A stretch of DNA of 64,000 nt from Actinomycetospora lemnae (GTDB lineage Bacteria > Actinomycetota > Actinomycetes > Mycobacteriales > Pseudonocardiaceae), in NCBI RefSeq assembly GCF_028737315.1, contig NZ_JAQZAO010000017.1:32497-96496 (forward strand), in the 5' to 3' direction. A model generated the notes under the pieces. That model had not been told where the DNA came from. It saw only the letters and a program-made list of their open reading frames with translations, and ran no database searches. Shown here piece after piece: positions 39,625-48,891 of the stretch. Every line of letters starts with the position of its first letter. The stretch's first letter is position 1. The translations under genes were made by a program, and so were the position numbers.

Positions 39625-42600
39625 TCCGCCTGCTCGTCGCCAACCGGGGCGAGGTGGCGCTGCGCGTGCTCGCCACGGCCGCCGACCTCGGCCTGGCGAC
39701 CGTCGCGATCGCCCCCGCCGACGACCGCACCACCGCCCACGTCGCCGCCGCCGACGACGCCGTCGAGCTCCCCGGTGCCGGCCCCGCGGCCTACCTCGAC
39801 GTCGAGGCGGTCGTGGCCGCGGCGACGAAGGCCGGGGCGGACGCCCTGCACCCCGGCTACGGCTTCCTGTCCGAGAACCCGGCCCTGGCGCGGGCCTGCG
39901 CGGACGCGGGGATCACGTTCGTCGGCCCCTCGCCGGAGGTGCTCGAGCTCTGCGGCGACAAGGCCCGCGCCCGCGAGCACGCCCGGTCCGTGGGCGTGGA
40001 CGTGCTGGCCGCGACCGCGCCACCGACGACGCCCGACCAGGCGCGCACGTTCCTCGAGGGTCTCGGCCCCGGCGCGGCGGTCATGGTCAAGGCCGTCGCC
40101 GGGGGCGGTGGGCGCGGCATGCGGGCGGTGCACGACCCCGCGGCGCTGGTCGACGCCCTGGACCGCGCCTCCTCCGAGGCGGCCGCGGCGTTCGGCGACC
40201 CGGCGGTGTTCGTCGAGCGGCTCCTCCCCCGCGCCCGGCACGTCGAGGTGCAGGTCGCGGGTGACGGGACCGACGTCGTGGTGCTCGGCGACCGCGACTG
40301 CAGCGTCCAGCGCCGGCACCAGAAGCTCGTCGAGATCGCACCGGCCCCGGGCCTCGACGACGACGTGCGCGAGCGGCTGCACGACGCCGCGCGCCGGATC
40401 GCCGCGCCGGTGGGGCTGCGGGGGCTCGCGACGGTCGAGTTCCTCGTCGACGGGGCGACGACGGCGTTCCTCGAGGTCAACCCGCGCCTGCAGGTCGAGC
40501 ACACGGTCACCGAGGAGGTGCTCGGGATCGACCTCGTCGCCGCCCAGCTCCGCCTCGCCGACGGCGCGGACCTGCGTGCGGCCGGGCTCGACCCGGTGCC
40601 GGCGCGCCGCGGCACGGCCGTCCAGGCGCGGGTGTGCACCGAGACGCTCGGCGCCGACGGCTCGGTCACCCCGCAGGCCGGGACGCTCGAGCGCTTCTCC
40701 CCGCCGACCGGCCGCGGGGTGCGGATCGAGACCCACGGCCGGCCCGGGTACACCGTCAGCCCCCGCTACGACTCGCTGCTGGCCAAGGTCGTCGTCCACG
40801 ACCCCGCCGGCGTGCCCGCGACGGTCCTCGCCCGCGCCGCCCGCGTCCTGCGCGCCTTCGACGTCGCGGGCGTCGCCACCAACCTCGGCGTGCTCACCGC
40901 GCTGCTCGACCGGTACCGGCACGCCGTCGTCGACACCGGGTTCGTCGATCGCCACGCCGCGGAGCTGGCCGACCCGGCGCCCCTCGAGGACGTCCCCGAC
41001 GGCGGCGACGCCCTCGCCCTCCGCGCCCCCACCGCCGGCGTGGTCGTGGCCGTCGAGCGCCCGGCGGGGACGGCGGTCGGCGCCGGCGCCACGGTGCTCG
41101 TGCTCGAGGCGATGAAGATGGAGCACGTCGTGGCCGCGCCGCGGGCCGGGACGGTCGACGACGTGCGGGTCGCGGTCGGCGACGACGTCACCGCGGGCAC
41201 GGTGCTCGCGCTGCTGGGCCCGGGCGACGCCGAGGGTGCCGCCGCCGAGGACACCGCGGCCGCCGACCCCGACCACGTCCGCCCCGACCTCGCCGAGACC
41301 CTCGAGCGCCACCGCCTCACCACCGACGAGGCACGCCCGCAGGCCGTCGCCAAGCGTCGCGACGTCGGGCGGCGCACCGCGCGGGAGAACCTCGCGGACC
41401 TCCTCGACGCGGGCAGCTTCGTCGAGTACGGCGCGCTGACGGTGGCCGCGCAGCGCCGGCGGCGGGCGTTCGACGACCTCGTCGCCCGCACCCCCGCCGA
41501 CGGCATCGTCACCGGCACCGGCACGGTCGACGGTCGCCGCGTCGCGGTCCTCGCCTACGACTACACCGTGCTCGCGGGCACCCAGGGCGTCCTCAACCAC
41601 GCCAAGACCGACCGGCTCCTGCGGCTCGCGCTCGACCACGCCCTGCCCGTCGTGCTCTTCGCCGAGGGCGGCGGCGGGCGGCCCGGCGACACCGACACCA
41701 CCGCCGTCGCGAGCCTCGACGTCGAGACGTTCGCGCTGTTCGCGCGGCTGTCGGGGCGGGTGCCATCGGTCGCGATCGTCGCCGGGTACTGCTTCGCCGG
41801 CAACGCCGCCCTCGCCGGCTGCGCGGAGCTGATCGTCGGCACCCGGGACCTGTCGCTGGGCATGGGCGGGCCCGCGATGATCGAGGGCGGCGGGCTCGGG
41901 TCGGTCACACCGGGCGACGTCGGCCCGGCGAGCGTGCAGGGCCCGAACGGCGTGCTCGACGTGCTCGTCGACGACGAGGCGGCCGCGGTGGACGTGGCGA
42001 GGCGCTACCTGGGGCTGTGCACGGGAGCGACCGCCGCCCCGGAGCCGCACGACCAGCGGCTCCTGCGCCACGCCGTCCCCGAGAACCGGCTGCGCGTCTA
42101 CGACGTGCGTCCCGTGCTCACGACCCTCGCCGACCCCGACACGGTGCTGGAGCTGCGCCCGGAGTTCGGCCTCGGCATCGTCACCGCGCTCGCGCGCATC
42201 GGCGGTCGACCCGTCGGCGTGCTCGCCAACGACCCGCGCCACCTGGGTGGGGCGATCGACGCGCCCGCCGCGGAGAAGGCCGCGCGGTTCCTGCAGCTCT
42301 GCGACGCGCGGGGGCTGCCGGTGGTCTCGCTGTGCGACACCCCGGGCTTCATGGTCGGCCCCGACGCCGAGCGGACGGCGACGGTGCGGAAGTTCTCGCG
42401 GATGTTCGTCGCGGGCGCCAACGCGCGGGTCCCGCTCGTCTGCGTCGTGCTGCGCAAGGGCTACGGGCTCGGCGCGATGGCGATGGCGGGCGGGCACCTG
42501 CACCGCCCGGTGATCACCACGGCGTGGCCGACGTCGGAGTTCGGCGGCATGGGGCTCGAGGGCGCGGTGCACCTGGGCTACCGCCAGGAGCTCGAGGCCC

Positions 42601-42800
42601 TGTCCGGCGCGGCGCGGAAGGCCCGCTTCGACGAGCTCGTCGGCGCGTACTACGAGCGCGGCAAGGGCCTGTCGGTGGCGAGCGTGTTCGAGGTCGACGA
42701 CGTCATCGACCCGGCCGCGACCCGCGACGTCGTGCTCGCCGCGCTCGACACCGCGGGCGACGAGCGACCGCCCCGCCACCCGCTCGTGGACACGTGGTGA
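39621..42800 (+). CDS. Single-chain biotin-dependent acyl-CoA carboxylase (BC-BCCP-CT)
   Basis: A 1059-residue fusion holding a whole carboxylase. Biotin carboxylase spans about 1-440 (GYGFLSENP, the ATP loop VAGGGGRGM, EVNPRLQVEHTVTE). The biotin carrier lies near 465-535 with Lys499 in EAMKMEHV. A two-part carboxyltransferase spans about 560-1059 (VLAYDYTVLAGTQG; SLCDTPGFMVGPD; RKGYGLGAMAMAGG). It carboxylates an acyl-CoA; single-chain relatives include the mycobacterial long-chain acyl-CoA carboxylase. Acyl length cannot be set here. Its TGA overlaps the TetR GTG. Confidence 0.92.
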   Translation: MIRLLVANRGEVALRVLATAADLGLATVAIAPADDRTTAHVAAADDAVELPGAGPAAYLDVEAVVAAATKAGADALHPGYGFLSENPALARACADAGITFVGPSPEVLELCGDKARAREHARSVGVDVLAATAPPTTPDQARTFLEGLGPGAAVMVKAVAGGGGRGMRAVHDPAALVDALDRASSEAAAAFGDPAVFVERLLPRARHVEVQVAGDGTDVVVLGDRDCSVQRRHQKLVEIAPAPGLDDDVRERLHDAARRIAAPVGLRGLATVEFLVDGATTAFLEVNPRLQVEHTVTEEVLGIDLVAAQLRLADGADLRAAGLDPVPARRGTAVQARVCTETLGADGSVTPQAGTLERFSPPTGRGVRIETHGRPGYTVSPRYDSLLAKVVVHDPAGVPATVLARAARVLRAFDVAGVATNLGVLTALLDRYRHAVVDTGFVDRHAAELADPAPLEDVPDGGDALALRAPTAGVVVAVERPAGTAVGAGATVLVLEAMKMEHVVAAPRAGTVDDVRVAVGDDVTAGTVLALLGPGDAEGAAAEDTAAADPDHVRPDLAETLERHRLTTDEARPQAVAKRRDVGRRTARENLADLLDAGSFVEYGALTVAAQRRRRAFDDLVARTPADGIVTGTGTVDGRRVAVLAYDYTVLAGTQGVLNHAKTDRLLRLALDHALPVVLFAEGGGGRPGDTDTTAVASLDVETFALFARLSGRVPSVAIVAGYCFAGNAALAGCAELIVGTRDLSLGMGGPAMIEGGGLGSVTPGDVGPASVQGPNGVLDVLVDDEAAAVDVARRYLGLCTGATAAPEPHDQRLLRHAVPENRLRVYDVRPVLTTLADPDTVLELRPEFGLGIVTALARIGGRPVGVLANDPRHLGGAIDAPAAEKAARFLQLCDARGLPVVSLCDTPGFMVGPDAERTATVRKFSRMFVAGANARVPLVCVVLRKGYGLGAMAMAGGHLHRPVITTAWPTSEFGGMGLEGAVHLGYRQELEALSGAARKARFDELVGAYYERGKGLSVASVFEVDDVIDPAATRDVVLAALDTAGDERPPRHPLVDTW

Positions 42801-43357
42801 GCACCCGCACGGCCGTCCTCGCCGCCGCGTCGCGGGTGTTCGCCGACGAGGGCGTGGGCGCGGCGAGCATCGGGCGGATCGCGGCGGCCGCCGGCGTCAC
42901 GCGCCCCACGGTGTACGCCTACTTCGACACCAAGGAGGCGATCTTCACCGCGCTCGTCGAGGAGGTCCGCGACGCGTTCCTCGCCGCGCAGGAGGTCCCC
43001 GACACCGGCGACCCGGCGCCCGTCGCCCGCGCGGTGATCACCTCCTACCTCGAGCTGCACGTGCGCCACCTGCCGCTGCTCGCCGCGATCGACCAGCGCG
43101 CCCGCACCGACCCCGCCGTCGCCGCCGCCCGCGACGACCTCCTCGCGCGCGTCCACCGCCGCAACGCGCGCTTCGTCGAGCGCCTCGCCGCCGCCGGCCG
43201 GTCCCGCCCGGCCCTCGGCGCCCCCGCGCTGTCCGAGGCGATCACGGGCATCGTGCGGCGGTTCGCCGAGGTCGCCGAGCACGCCGACGCGGCGACCCGG
43301 GTGCGGCTCGCCGACGACGCGGTCGCGGCCTACCTGCGGCTCGTGGGCCTGGACTGA
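42797..43357 (+). CDS. TetR-family transcriptional regulator
   Basis: A 186-residue regulator. The N-terminal helix-turn-helix reads AASRVFADEGVGAASIGRIAAAAGVTRPTVYAYFDTKEAIFTALVEE; the C-terminal part is an all-helical ligand/dimer domain. It starts by a GTGA overlap with the carboxylase, so it is translated from the same message and probably controls the operon through the palindrome at 39571. The last 28 nt overlap the convergent EamA gene. Confidence 0.88.
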   Translation: MSTRTAVLAAASRVFADEGVGAASIGRIAAAAGVTRPTVYAYFDTKEAIFTALVEEVRDAFLAAQEVPDTGDPAPVARAVITSYLELHVRHLPLLAAIDQRARTDPAVAAARDDLLARVHRRNARFVERLAAAGRSRPALGAPALSEAITGIVRRFAEVAEHADAATRVRLADDAVAAYLRLVGLD

Positions 43358-44217
43358 CGGACCGCCCCGATGCTCGCGACCACGACCATCCCGATCGCCA
43401 GCGCCGAGACCGGCGTCAGCTCCTGGCCCAGCACGACGAACCCGGCGGTCGCGGCGACCGCCGGCGCAAGGCTCATGAGCACCGAGAACGCCGCGGTCGG
43501 CAGGCGCCGCAGCGCGAGCAGCTCGAGGCTGTAGGGCACGAGCGAGGACAGCAGCGCCACGGCCGCGCCCCACCCGAGCACCACCGGGTCGACCATCGCC
43601 GACCCGCCCGCCACGACCCCGAGCGGGAGGGTGAGCACGGCGCCGACCGTCATCGCCAGCGCCAGCCCGTCGAGGCGGTCGAAGCGCCCGCCGGCGCGCT
43701 GCGAGGCGAGGATGTAGGCGGCCCACATCGTCGCCGCGCCGAGCGCGAACAGCGCCCCGGTGACGGTCAGGCCCGCGAGCCCGCCGCGGCCGAGCAGCGC
43801 GACCCCCGCGAGCGCGAGCGCCGCCCACAGCCAGCTCGACGCCCGGCGTGACGCGACCACCGAGAGGACGAGCGGGCCCAGCACCTCGATCGTCACGGCT
43901 GCCCCGAGCGGGATCCGCGCGATCGCCTCGTAGATCAGGGTGTTCATGCCCGCGAGGGCCACGCCGAACCCGACGACGAGGGTCCAGTCGCGGCGGCTGC
44001 GCCCGCGCAGGCGGGGCCGGCAGACCACGAGGAGCGCCAGCGCCGCGAACGCCAGCCGCAGCGACACCGCACCGATCGGCCCGACCCGGTCGAACAGCCC
44101 CGTCGCCGCCGCCGCGCCGAACTGCACGGAGAACTGCCCGACGAGCACCATCGCGACCGCGCCCGCCCGGGCCCGGGTCGGTGCGGTCGGGGTCGCCGGG
44201 TCGCGGACGTCCGTCAC
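43330..44217 (-). CDS. EamA-family exporter (RhtA-like)
   Basis: A 295-residue membrane protein with about ten helices in two EamA repeats. The blocks QFGAAAATGLFDRVGPIGAVSLRLAFAAL and SLVPYSLELLALRRLPTAAFSVLMSLAPAVAATAGFVVLGQ closely resemble threonine/homoserine exporters (RhtA). GTG 44217 start. Its 3' end overlaps the 3' end of the TetR gene by 28 nt on opposite strands, leaving no room for separate terminators. Confidence 0.88.
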   Translation of the reverse strand: MTDVRDPATPTAPTRARAGAVAMVLVGQFSVQFGAAAATGLFDRVGPIGAVSLRLAFAALALLVVCRPRLRGRSRRDWTLVVGFGVALAGMNTLIYEAIARIPLGAAVTIEVLGPLVLSVVASRRASSWLWAALALAGVALLGRGGLAGLTVTGALFALGAATMWAAYILASQRAGGRFDRLDGLALAMTVGAVLTLPLGVVAGGSAMVDPVVLGWGAAVALLSSLVPYSLELLALRRLPTAAFSVLMSLAPAVAATAGFVVLGQELTPVSALAIGMVVVASIGAVRQSRPTSRR

Positions 44218-44238
44218 GCCCCGACGCTGCCACGGCAG

Positions 44239-44271
44239 GACACGGAGCGCAGCGGAGCTGGACCACCGCGG
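44239..44271 (+). repeat. Dispersed short repeat, copy D (intergenic)
   Basis: ACGGAGCGCAGCGGAGC followed by TGGACCACCG lies in the 58-nt gap between the EamA gene and the ferredoxin-like gene. It is the only copy outside a gene. Confidence 0.8.
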
Positions 44272-44275
44272 CGTC

Positions 44276-44647
44276 CTACATCGCTCGCAGGTGCTCGGGG
44301 GGCGGGTGGTCGACGCCCCCGGCGAGCCAGGTGCAGAGGTCGTCGACGTCGGCGGGCTCGTGCAGCGGACCGGCCACGACGGCCGGCCCGGTGGGCGCGC
44401 GGGTGTGGTCGCACGGCTGCACGAGGACGAGCCCGCCCGCACCGTGCGGGGCGGTGCCGTGGGCGCAGGCCGCCGTCGTCAGGCACGCGGCCGAGACCAG
44501 GATCCCGTGCGGGCAGCGGCGGACCGTGCCGCGCAGCGCCTCGCCGACGGCGTCGCGGTCGGGGGCGGGGCGCTGGTGGTGCGGACAGCCGTCGCTGCCG
44601 CAGTAGACGGCGGTGAACCCGACGGTGCTGCCGGTCCTGTCGCTCAC
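44276..44647 (-). CDS. Ferredoxin-like small protein linked to CobW
   Basis: A 123-residue protein with cysteines in [31 protein letters not shown] and QPCDHT, the spacing seen in thioredoxin-like [2Fe-2S] ferredoxins. A cluster or zinc could be bound; the sequence does not decide. Its GTG overlaps the CobW-like gene's TGA (GTGA), so the two are coupled. In actinomycetes such a protein often accompanies Zur-controlled CobW genes. Function unknown. Confidence 0.7.
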   Translation of the reverse strand: MSDRTGSTVGFTAVYCGSDGCPHHQRPAPDRDAVGEALRGTVRRCPHGILVSAACLTTAACAHGTAPHGAGGLVLVQPCDHTRAPTGPAVVAGPLHEPADVDDLCTWLAGGVDHPPPEHLRAM

Positions 44648-45930
44648 GGCGCCCCTCCCTCGCGACGGCCCGGCTCGCTCTCCACGCCGCCGGGCAGGTC
44701 GTCGCACGGGTCGGCGTGGCGGTGCCCGAACGGGTCGGGGAGCCGGCGCCAGGACGCCTCCCCGCGGGCGAGCTCGGCGTCGGTGAGCAGCGCCGCGTCG
44801 AGGGCCTCGACGATGCCGGCGGGGTCGGCGTCGTGGACGAGGACGACGAGCTGCTGCTCGCGGTCGCCGAAGCGGTCGTCCCACCGCAGGGCGGCCGCGG
44901 CCCGGCGCTCGTCGTCGACGTCGTCCCAGGTCTCGGCCCCGTCGGCCGCGGCGAGCCACGTGCCCGCGTGGCCGATCTGCAGCGCGCCGCCCGCCGACTC
45001 GAGCCACAGCACGTGCTCGGGCTGCGAGGCGACCCAGAGGCGCCCGCGGACGCGGATCGTGCCGTGGAGCAGGACGTCGACCGCGGCGTGCAGTCGCTCG
45101 GGGTGGAACGGGCGGCGGTGCCCGACGTGCAGCAGCGAGACCCCGGCGTCGCCGGCCAGCGGCGGCTGCCCGCGCAGCAGCGGCGCGTGCGCGTCGACGG
45201 GCACGCCGCGGCGGGCGTCGGCGGGCAGGTCGGCCAGGCGCGCGACGACCTCGGCACCGAGGTCCGCGGCGACCGCGGGGGCGCTCGCGGGCGAGTCGGC
45301 CACCGTCAGGCGCACCGCGCGCGGGGCGAGGCGGTCGAGGACGGCGTCGAGGCGCACGCGCTCCCACGGCGACGGGCACCGGCCGGCGACGACGAGGACG
45401 TCGGCGTGCTCGGCCTGGCCCACCACCATCTGGGCCACCGTGCGCTCGTCGTCGGCGGTCAGCCCGAGGCCGCGGTCGACCAGGGCGTCGTCGCCGCCGG
45501 CGTCGTCGAGCCAGGACGCGGCGTCGAGCACGCCGACGACGCCGCGCAGGGCGAGGACCGCGGCGAGCGGGGCGTCCGCACCCGCGGGGACGAGCGCGTG
45601 CAGCGCCTCGGTCACGGCCTCGGGCTCCATGCCGGGGTCGAGCAGGAGCACGACGTGGCCGACGGCGGGATCGCGGGCCAGGCGCAGGAGCAGCGGCAGG
45701 AGGTCCTCGCGCAGGGTGCAGGCCACGCAGCCGTGGGCGAGCTCGAGCACCTCGTCGCGCGCGCCGTCGTCGTCGACCAGGCGGCGGTGGACCACACCCT
45801 CGCCGAGCCCGCGCAGGTCGTGGGCGACGAGCACCCCGCCCACCGGGCGCACCGCCGCCGCCACCGCGGCCGTCGCGGCGCGGTCGGCGCCGGTGACCAG
45901 CGTCAGTCCCGTCCCGTGTCCCTCGGGCAT
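44644..45930 (-). CDS. CobW/COG0523-family protein with degenerate P-loop
   Basis: A 428-residue homologue of G3E metal-chaperone GTPases. The expected Walker A (GxxxxGKT) reads [10 protein letters not shown], so normal GTP binding is doubtful. The metal motif is GCVACT, with two cysteines rather than the CxCC of classic members. The C-terminal CobW domain runs from about 290 and ends in a His/Asp-rich stretch ([12 protein letters not shown]). It is divergent from rpmG across a Zur-like box, suggesting expression under zinc shortage and a role in zinc delivery. Confidence 0.85.
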   Translation of the reverse strand: MPEGHGTGLTLVTGADRAATAAVAAAVRPVGGVLVAHDLRGLGEGVVHRRLVDDDGARDEVLELAHGCVACTLREDLLPLLLRLARDPAVGHVVLLLDPGMEPEAVTEALHALVPAGADAPLAAVLALRGVVGVLDAASWLDDAGGDDALVDRGLGLTADDERTVAQMVVGQAEHADVLVVAGRCPSPWERVRLDAVLDRLAPRAVRLTVADSPASAPAVAADLGAEVVARLADLPADARRGVPVDAHAPLLRGQPPLAGDAGVSLLHVGHRRPFHPERLHAAVDVLLHGTIRVRGRLWVASQPEHVLWLESAGGALQIGHAGTWLAAADGAETWDDVDDERRAAAALRWDDRFGDREQQLVVLVHDADPAGIVEALDAALLTDAELARGEASWRRLPDPFGHRHADPCDDLPGGVESEPGRREGGAP

Positions 45931-45955
45931 ACCGCTCCTCTCCCGTGCGTTACCG

Positions 45956-45974
45956 TGAACGATAATCATGTTCA
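45956..45974. promoter_or_regulatory. Zur-like box between cobW-like gene and rpmG2
   Basis: TGAACGATAATCATGTTCA lies in the 60-nt gap between the divergent genes. The centre GATAATCAT and TGA...TCA ends resemble actinobacterial Zur boxes. A zinc-sparing L33/S18 pair beside it supports the call. Confidence 0.75.
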
Positions 45975-45990
45975 ACAAGGAGGGGAAGTC

Positions 45991-46155
45991 GTGGCCCGCA
46001 ACGATGTCCGACCGATCGTGAAGCTGCGCTCCACCGCCGGGACGGGGACGACGTACGTCACCCGCAAGAACCGGCGCAACGACCCCGACCGGCTCGTGCT
46101 GCGCAAGTACGACGCCCGCGTGGGTCGTCACGTCGACTTCCGCGAGGAGCGATGA
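45991..46155 (+). CDS. rpmG: Ribosomal protein bL33, cysteine-free (zinc-independent) form
   Basis: A 54-residue L33 with [38 protein letters not shown] spread over most of its length and no CxxC pairs. It is therefore the zinc-free paralogue that replaces zinc-bearing L33 when zinc is short. GGAGGGGA precedes GTG 45991. It is followed by rpsR with an ATGA overlap and preceded by the Zur-like box. Confidence 0.93.
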   Translation: MARNDVRPIVKLRSTAGTGTTYVTRKNRRNDPDRLVLRKYDARVGRHVDFREER

Positions 46156-46387
46156 GCCGCGCCCCGCGCCCGCCCCGACGCCGCGAGCCCAACCCCCTGC
46201 GCGACGTGGACACCGTCGACGGGAAGGACGTGTCGGTGCTGCGCACCTTCGTGTCCGACCGCGGGAAGATCCGCTCGCGGCGGGTCACCGGGCTGACCGG
46301 CCCGCAGCAGCACCGGGTCGCCGCGGCGATCAAGACCCCCGGGAGATGGCGCTGCTGCCCTCCACCTCGACGCCCGGGAAGGGGTGA
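46152..46387 (+). pseudogene. rpsR: Ribosomal protein bS18 paralogue with one-base frameshift
   Basis: ATG 46152 opens an S18 frame with [20 protein letters not shown] and [13 protein letters not shown], correct through AIKT near nt 46335. In the C5-G3 run at 46336-46343 one base is missing. The remaining S18 end, [15 protein letters not shown] and TGA at 46385, is found one frame away. Restoring a base gives 78 residues, the normal S18 length. In frame zero the gene would run on into unrelated sequence. It may be a sequencing error, a true mutation, or -1 slippage on CCC. Confidence 0.85.
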
Positions 46388-46417
46388 AGGACGCGCCGGA
46401 AGGCCGTCAGGACTGGG

Positions 46418-46720
46418 CTACGCCTGGTCGGCCGGGGTGTCGGTGACCCGCAGCAGCAGGGCGACGAACGCGTCCGCGTGCAGCCGCCCGCCGCTGCGGG
46501 GCACCTCGCCCCGGCGCTCGTCGTCGGCCACGAGCTCACCGGCCACGCGCTCGAGGGCGCGCACCAGCGGCTCGCCGAGCTCGGGCGGCACCTCGCCGAG
46601 CAGCTCGAGCGAGCCGTCCTCCCGTCGCTGCGTGGAGAGGTGCGCCAGCGCCGTCCGGAGCAGCCGGCGGGGCTCGCCGGCCACCAGGTCGTCCTCCGAG
46701 CCGTCGTCGGGCGCGGTCAC
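46418..46720 (-). CDS. Small protein coupled to PadR regulator, unknown function
   Basis: A 100-residue, mostly helical, charged protein ([47 protein letters not shown] spread over its centre). No cysteines or membrane segment. Its GTG overlaps the PadR TGA (GTGA), so it is made from the same message. It could be an accessory partner of the regulator; no family recognised. Confidence 0.65.
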   Translation of the reverse strand: MTAPDDGSEDDLVAGEPRRLLRTALAHLSTQRREDGSLELLGEVPPELGEPLVRALERVAGELVADDERRGEVPRSGGRLHADAFVALLLRVTDTPADQA

Positions 46721-47262
46721 GCGGACTCCTCCTCGGTCACGTCGTCCAGCAGCGACGACCAGAACCGCAGCGCGGCGTGCTCCATCTCCAGGCCCAGCCG
46801 CAGGGTGATCATGCGCTTGGCGACGGCGTCGAGGTCGGCGTAGCGGGCCTGCATGTCCTCGTAGACGGCGATGCGCTCGCGGTGGGCGGCGACCTGCTCG
46901 CGGGCGAGGCGCACGACGTCCGCGGTCTCGCCGACCTCGTTGAAGAACAGCTTGAGCTCGGCGATGTCGCGCATCTGGAAGTGCTCGGGCGTCGGTTCCG
47001 CCAGCCACGCCCGCAGCTCGGCGAGGCCCGCGTCGGTGAGCCGGAAGGTCCGCCGGCGGCGGCCCTCGGCCTCCGTCTCGGCCTCGAGCAGCCCGAGCTC
47101 GACCAGCCGCTGCGGCTCGGAGTAGAGCTGCGCGTGCGGGAAGTGCCAGAAGTAGCCGATGGAGCGCCCGACCGCCCGCTTGAGGTCGTACGACGTCGAC
47201 GGCCCGCGCAGGGCGATCGTCCCGAGGACGACGTAGGAGGTCGGGGAGAGCCGGTCGGCCAC
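46717..47262 (-). CDS. PadR-family transcriptional regulator
   Basis: A 181-residue regulator. The winged helix contains [27 protein letters not shown] and [17 protein letters not shown]; the Vir-like C-terminal domain provides dimer helices ([10 protein letters not shown] onward). PadR proteins often repress genes for phenolic acid or xenobiotic metabolism. It is divergent from the acyl-CoA ligase operon, with an inverted repeat between, and likely represses that operon and itself. GTG 47262 start. Confidence 0.9.
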   Translation of the reverse strand: MADRLSPTSYVVLGTIALRGPSTSYDLKRAVGRSIGYFWHFPHAQLYSEPQRLVELGLLEAETEAEGRRRRTFRLTDAGLAELRAWLAEPTPEHFQMRDIAELKLFFNEVGETADVVRLAREQVAAHRERIAVYEDMQARYADLDAVAKRMITLRLGLEMEHAALRFWSSLLDDVTEEESA

Positions 47263-47304
47263 GGTGGCGCAGCGTACCGACCCTTGCCGTCTCGGCGTCC
47301 GTCC

Positions 47305-47329
47305 CATACCGTCCGAAACAGATGGTATG
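47305..47329. promoter_or_regulatory. Inverted repeat between padR and the ligase operon
   Basis: CATACC and GGTATG are separated by 13 nt in the 93-nt divergent gap. Position and symmetry suit a PadR operator, though the sequence is not a known consensus. Confidence 0.55.
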
Positions 47330-47355
47330 CACCGGAGCATGATCGGGAGGCGGCC

Positions 47356-48891
47356 GTGGACCTGGCGACGGTCTGGGCGTGGACGGTCGAGCGCCACCCG
47401 ACACGACGCGCGGTCGGCGGACCCGACCCGCTGACCTTCGCCGAGTGGGACGCCCGCACCGCCCGCCTCGCCCACGCGCTCCGCGGCCTCGGCGTCCGCC
47501 GCGGCGACCGCGTGGCCCTCGTCCTCACCGGGGGCGAGCCAGCGGCGTCGCTGCACCTCGCGGCCCAGCGTCTCGGCGCCGTCGCCACCCCGCTCTCCCC
47601 GCGCTTCGGCGTCCCGGAGCTCGCCCACTGCCTCGCCGACGCCGCCCCCGCGCTCGTCGTCAGCGAGCCCGCGACCGCCGGGAACACCAACGCCGCCCTC
47701 CGCGACGAACGCGTCCGCCCGGTCGCCCACCTCGACCTCGACGACGTCCGGCGCCGTGCCCGCGACCAGCCCGACACCCCGCCCTCGGACCCGCCGGGCC
47801 CCGACGACGTCAGCGTCATGCTCTACACGTCGGGCACCACCGGGCGACCCAAGGGCGTGCCGCGGACCCACCGGGCCGAGCACGCCGCCGCCGTCGCCCA
47901 CCTCGTGCAGACCGGCGGGCGCGCGGGCGACGTCGTGCTCGGGGTGATGCCGCTGTTCCACACCATGGGCGTGCGGACGCTGCTCGCCTCGATCGTCGTG
48001 GGCGGCACCTGGGTGCCCCAGGCACGGTTCGACGCCGCGGAGGCCGCCGAGCTGGTCGCGCGCGAGCGGGTCACGTCGCTCTACCTCGTGCCGACGATGT
48101 TCTGGTCGCTGCTGCGCGAGGCCGACCCGGCGAGCCTGGGCCGAGTGCGGCGCCTGGCGTACGCGGGCGCGCCGATGGCACCGGCGCTGGCGGAGCAGCT
48201 GGTCGAGACCGTGGCGCCCGAGGCGTTCGTCAACCACTTCGGCTCGACGGAGATCTACACGTTCACCATCGGCACGGACGTCGCGGCGAAACCGGGCTGC
48301 GCGGGCCGCGCGGGGATGTTCAGCCGGGTCCGGCTCGTCGACCCCTCGCCCGGGGCGTCGCCCGACGCGGTCGTCGCGCCCGGCGAGCAGGGCCAGGTGG
48401 TCGTGTCGATGGCGAGCCCCGAGGCGTTCCGCGGCTACTGGCTGCGTCCGGACGCGACCGCGAAGGCCGTGCGCGACGGCTGGTACTTCACCGGCGACCT
48501 CGCCGTGGCCGACGACGACGGGGACCTGTGGGTGTCCGGCCGCGTCGACGACATGATCAACACGGGCGGGGAGAACGTCTACCCGGACGAGATCGAGGCC
48601 GCGCTGGTGTCCTGCCCCGAGGTCGCCGACGTCGTCGTCGTCGGGCTCCCGGACGAGCGGTGGGGCCAGGCGGTGACCGCGTTCGTCGTCCCCGGCGCGG
48701 GCGTGACACCGGATCGGGCCGTCGCGGCGGCCGACGCCTGGGCCCGGCGGGTCCTGCCGTCGCTGCGCCGCCCGAAGCGCGTGATCGCCCTCGACGCCGT
48801 GCCCCGGTCGGCGGTGGGCAAGACGCTGCGCCGTGTCCTCTCCGCCGGGGAGTACGAGCCGCTCGCCGACACCGCGGCGGTGTCGCGGTGA
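47356..48891 (+). CDS. Acyl-CoA ligase, AMP-forming (aryl/acyl)
   Basis: A 511-residue adenylate-forming ligase making a CoA thioester. The ATP motif is YTSGTTGRPKGVPRTH. The FGSTEIYTF block and the hinge GDLAVADDDGDLWVSGRVDDMI follow, then the lysine near the end in SAVGKTLRR. Length suits benzoate- or medium-chain-type ligases. It starts a five-gene unit with molybdenum-hydroxylase subunits and an enoyl-CoA hydratase, so it probably activates the substrate for that enzyme. GGGAGG precedes GTG 47356. Substrate unproven. Confidence 0.9.
   Translation: MDLATVWAWTVERHPTRRAVGGPDPLTFAEWDARTARLAHALRGLGVRRGDRVALVLTGGEPAASLHLAAQRLGAVATPLSPRFGVPELAHCLADAAPALVVSEPATAGNTNAALRDERVRPVAHLDLDDVRRRARDQPDTPPSDPPGPDDVSVMLYTSGTTGRPKGVPRTHRAEHAAAVAHLVQTGGRAGDVVLGVMPLFHTMGVRTLLASIVVGGTWVPQARFDAAEAAELVARERVTSLYLVPTMFWSLLREADPASLGRVRRLAYAGAPMAPALAEQLVETVAPEAFVNHFGSTEIYTFTIGTDVAAKPGCAGRAGMFSRVRLVDPSPGASPDAVVAPGEQGQVVVSMASPEAFRGYWLRPDATAKAVRDGWYFTGDLAVADDDGDLWVSGRVDDMINTGGENVYPDEIEAALVSCPEVADVVVVGLPDERWGQAVTAFVVPGAGVTPDRAVAAADAWARRVLPSLRRPKRVIALDAVPRSAVGKTLRRVLSAGEYEPLADTAAVSR

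Noticed and set aside
46152..46808. A 218-aa chimeric protein beginning like S18
   Set aside because: After the C5 run the frame loses all S18 similarity and becomes Pro/Arg-rich, while the true end is in the next frame.
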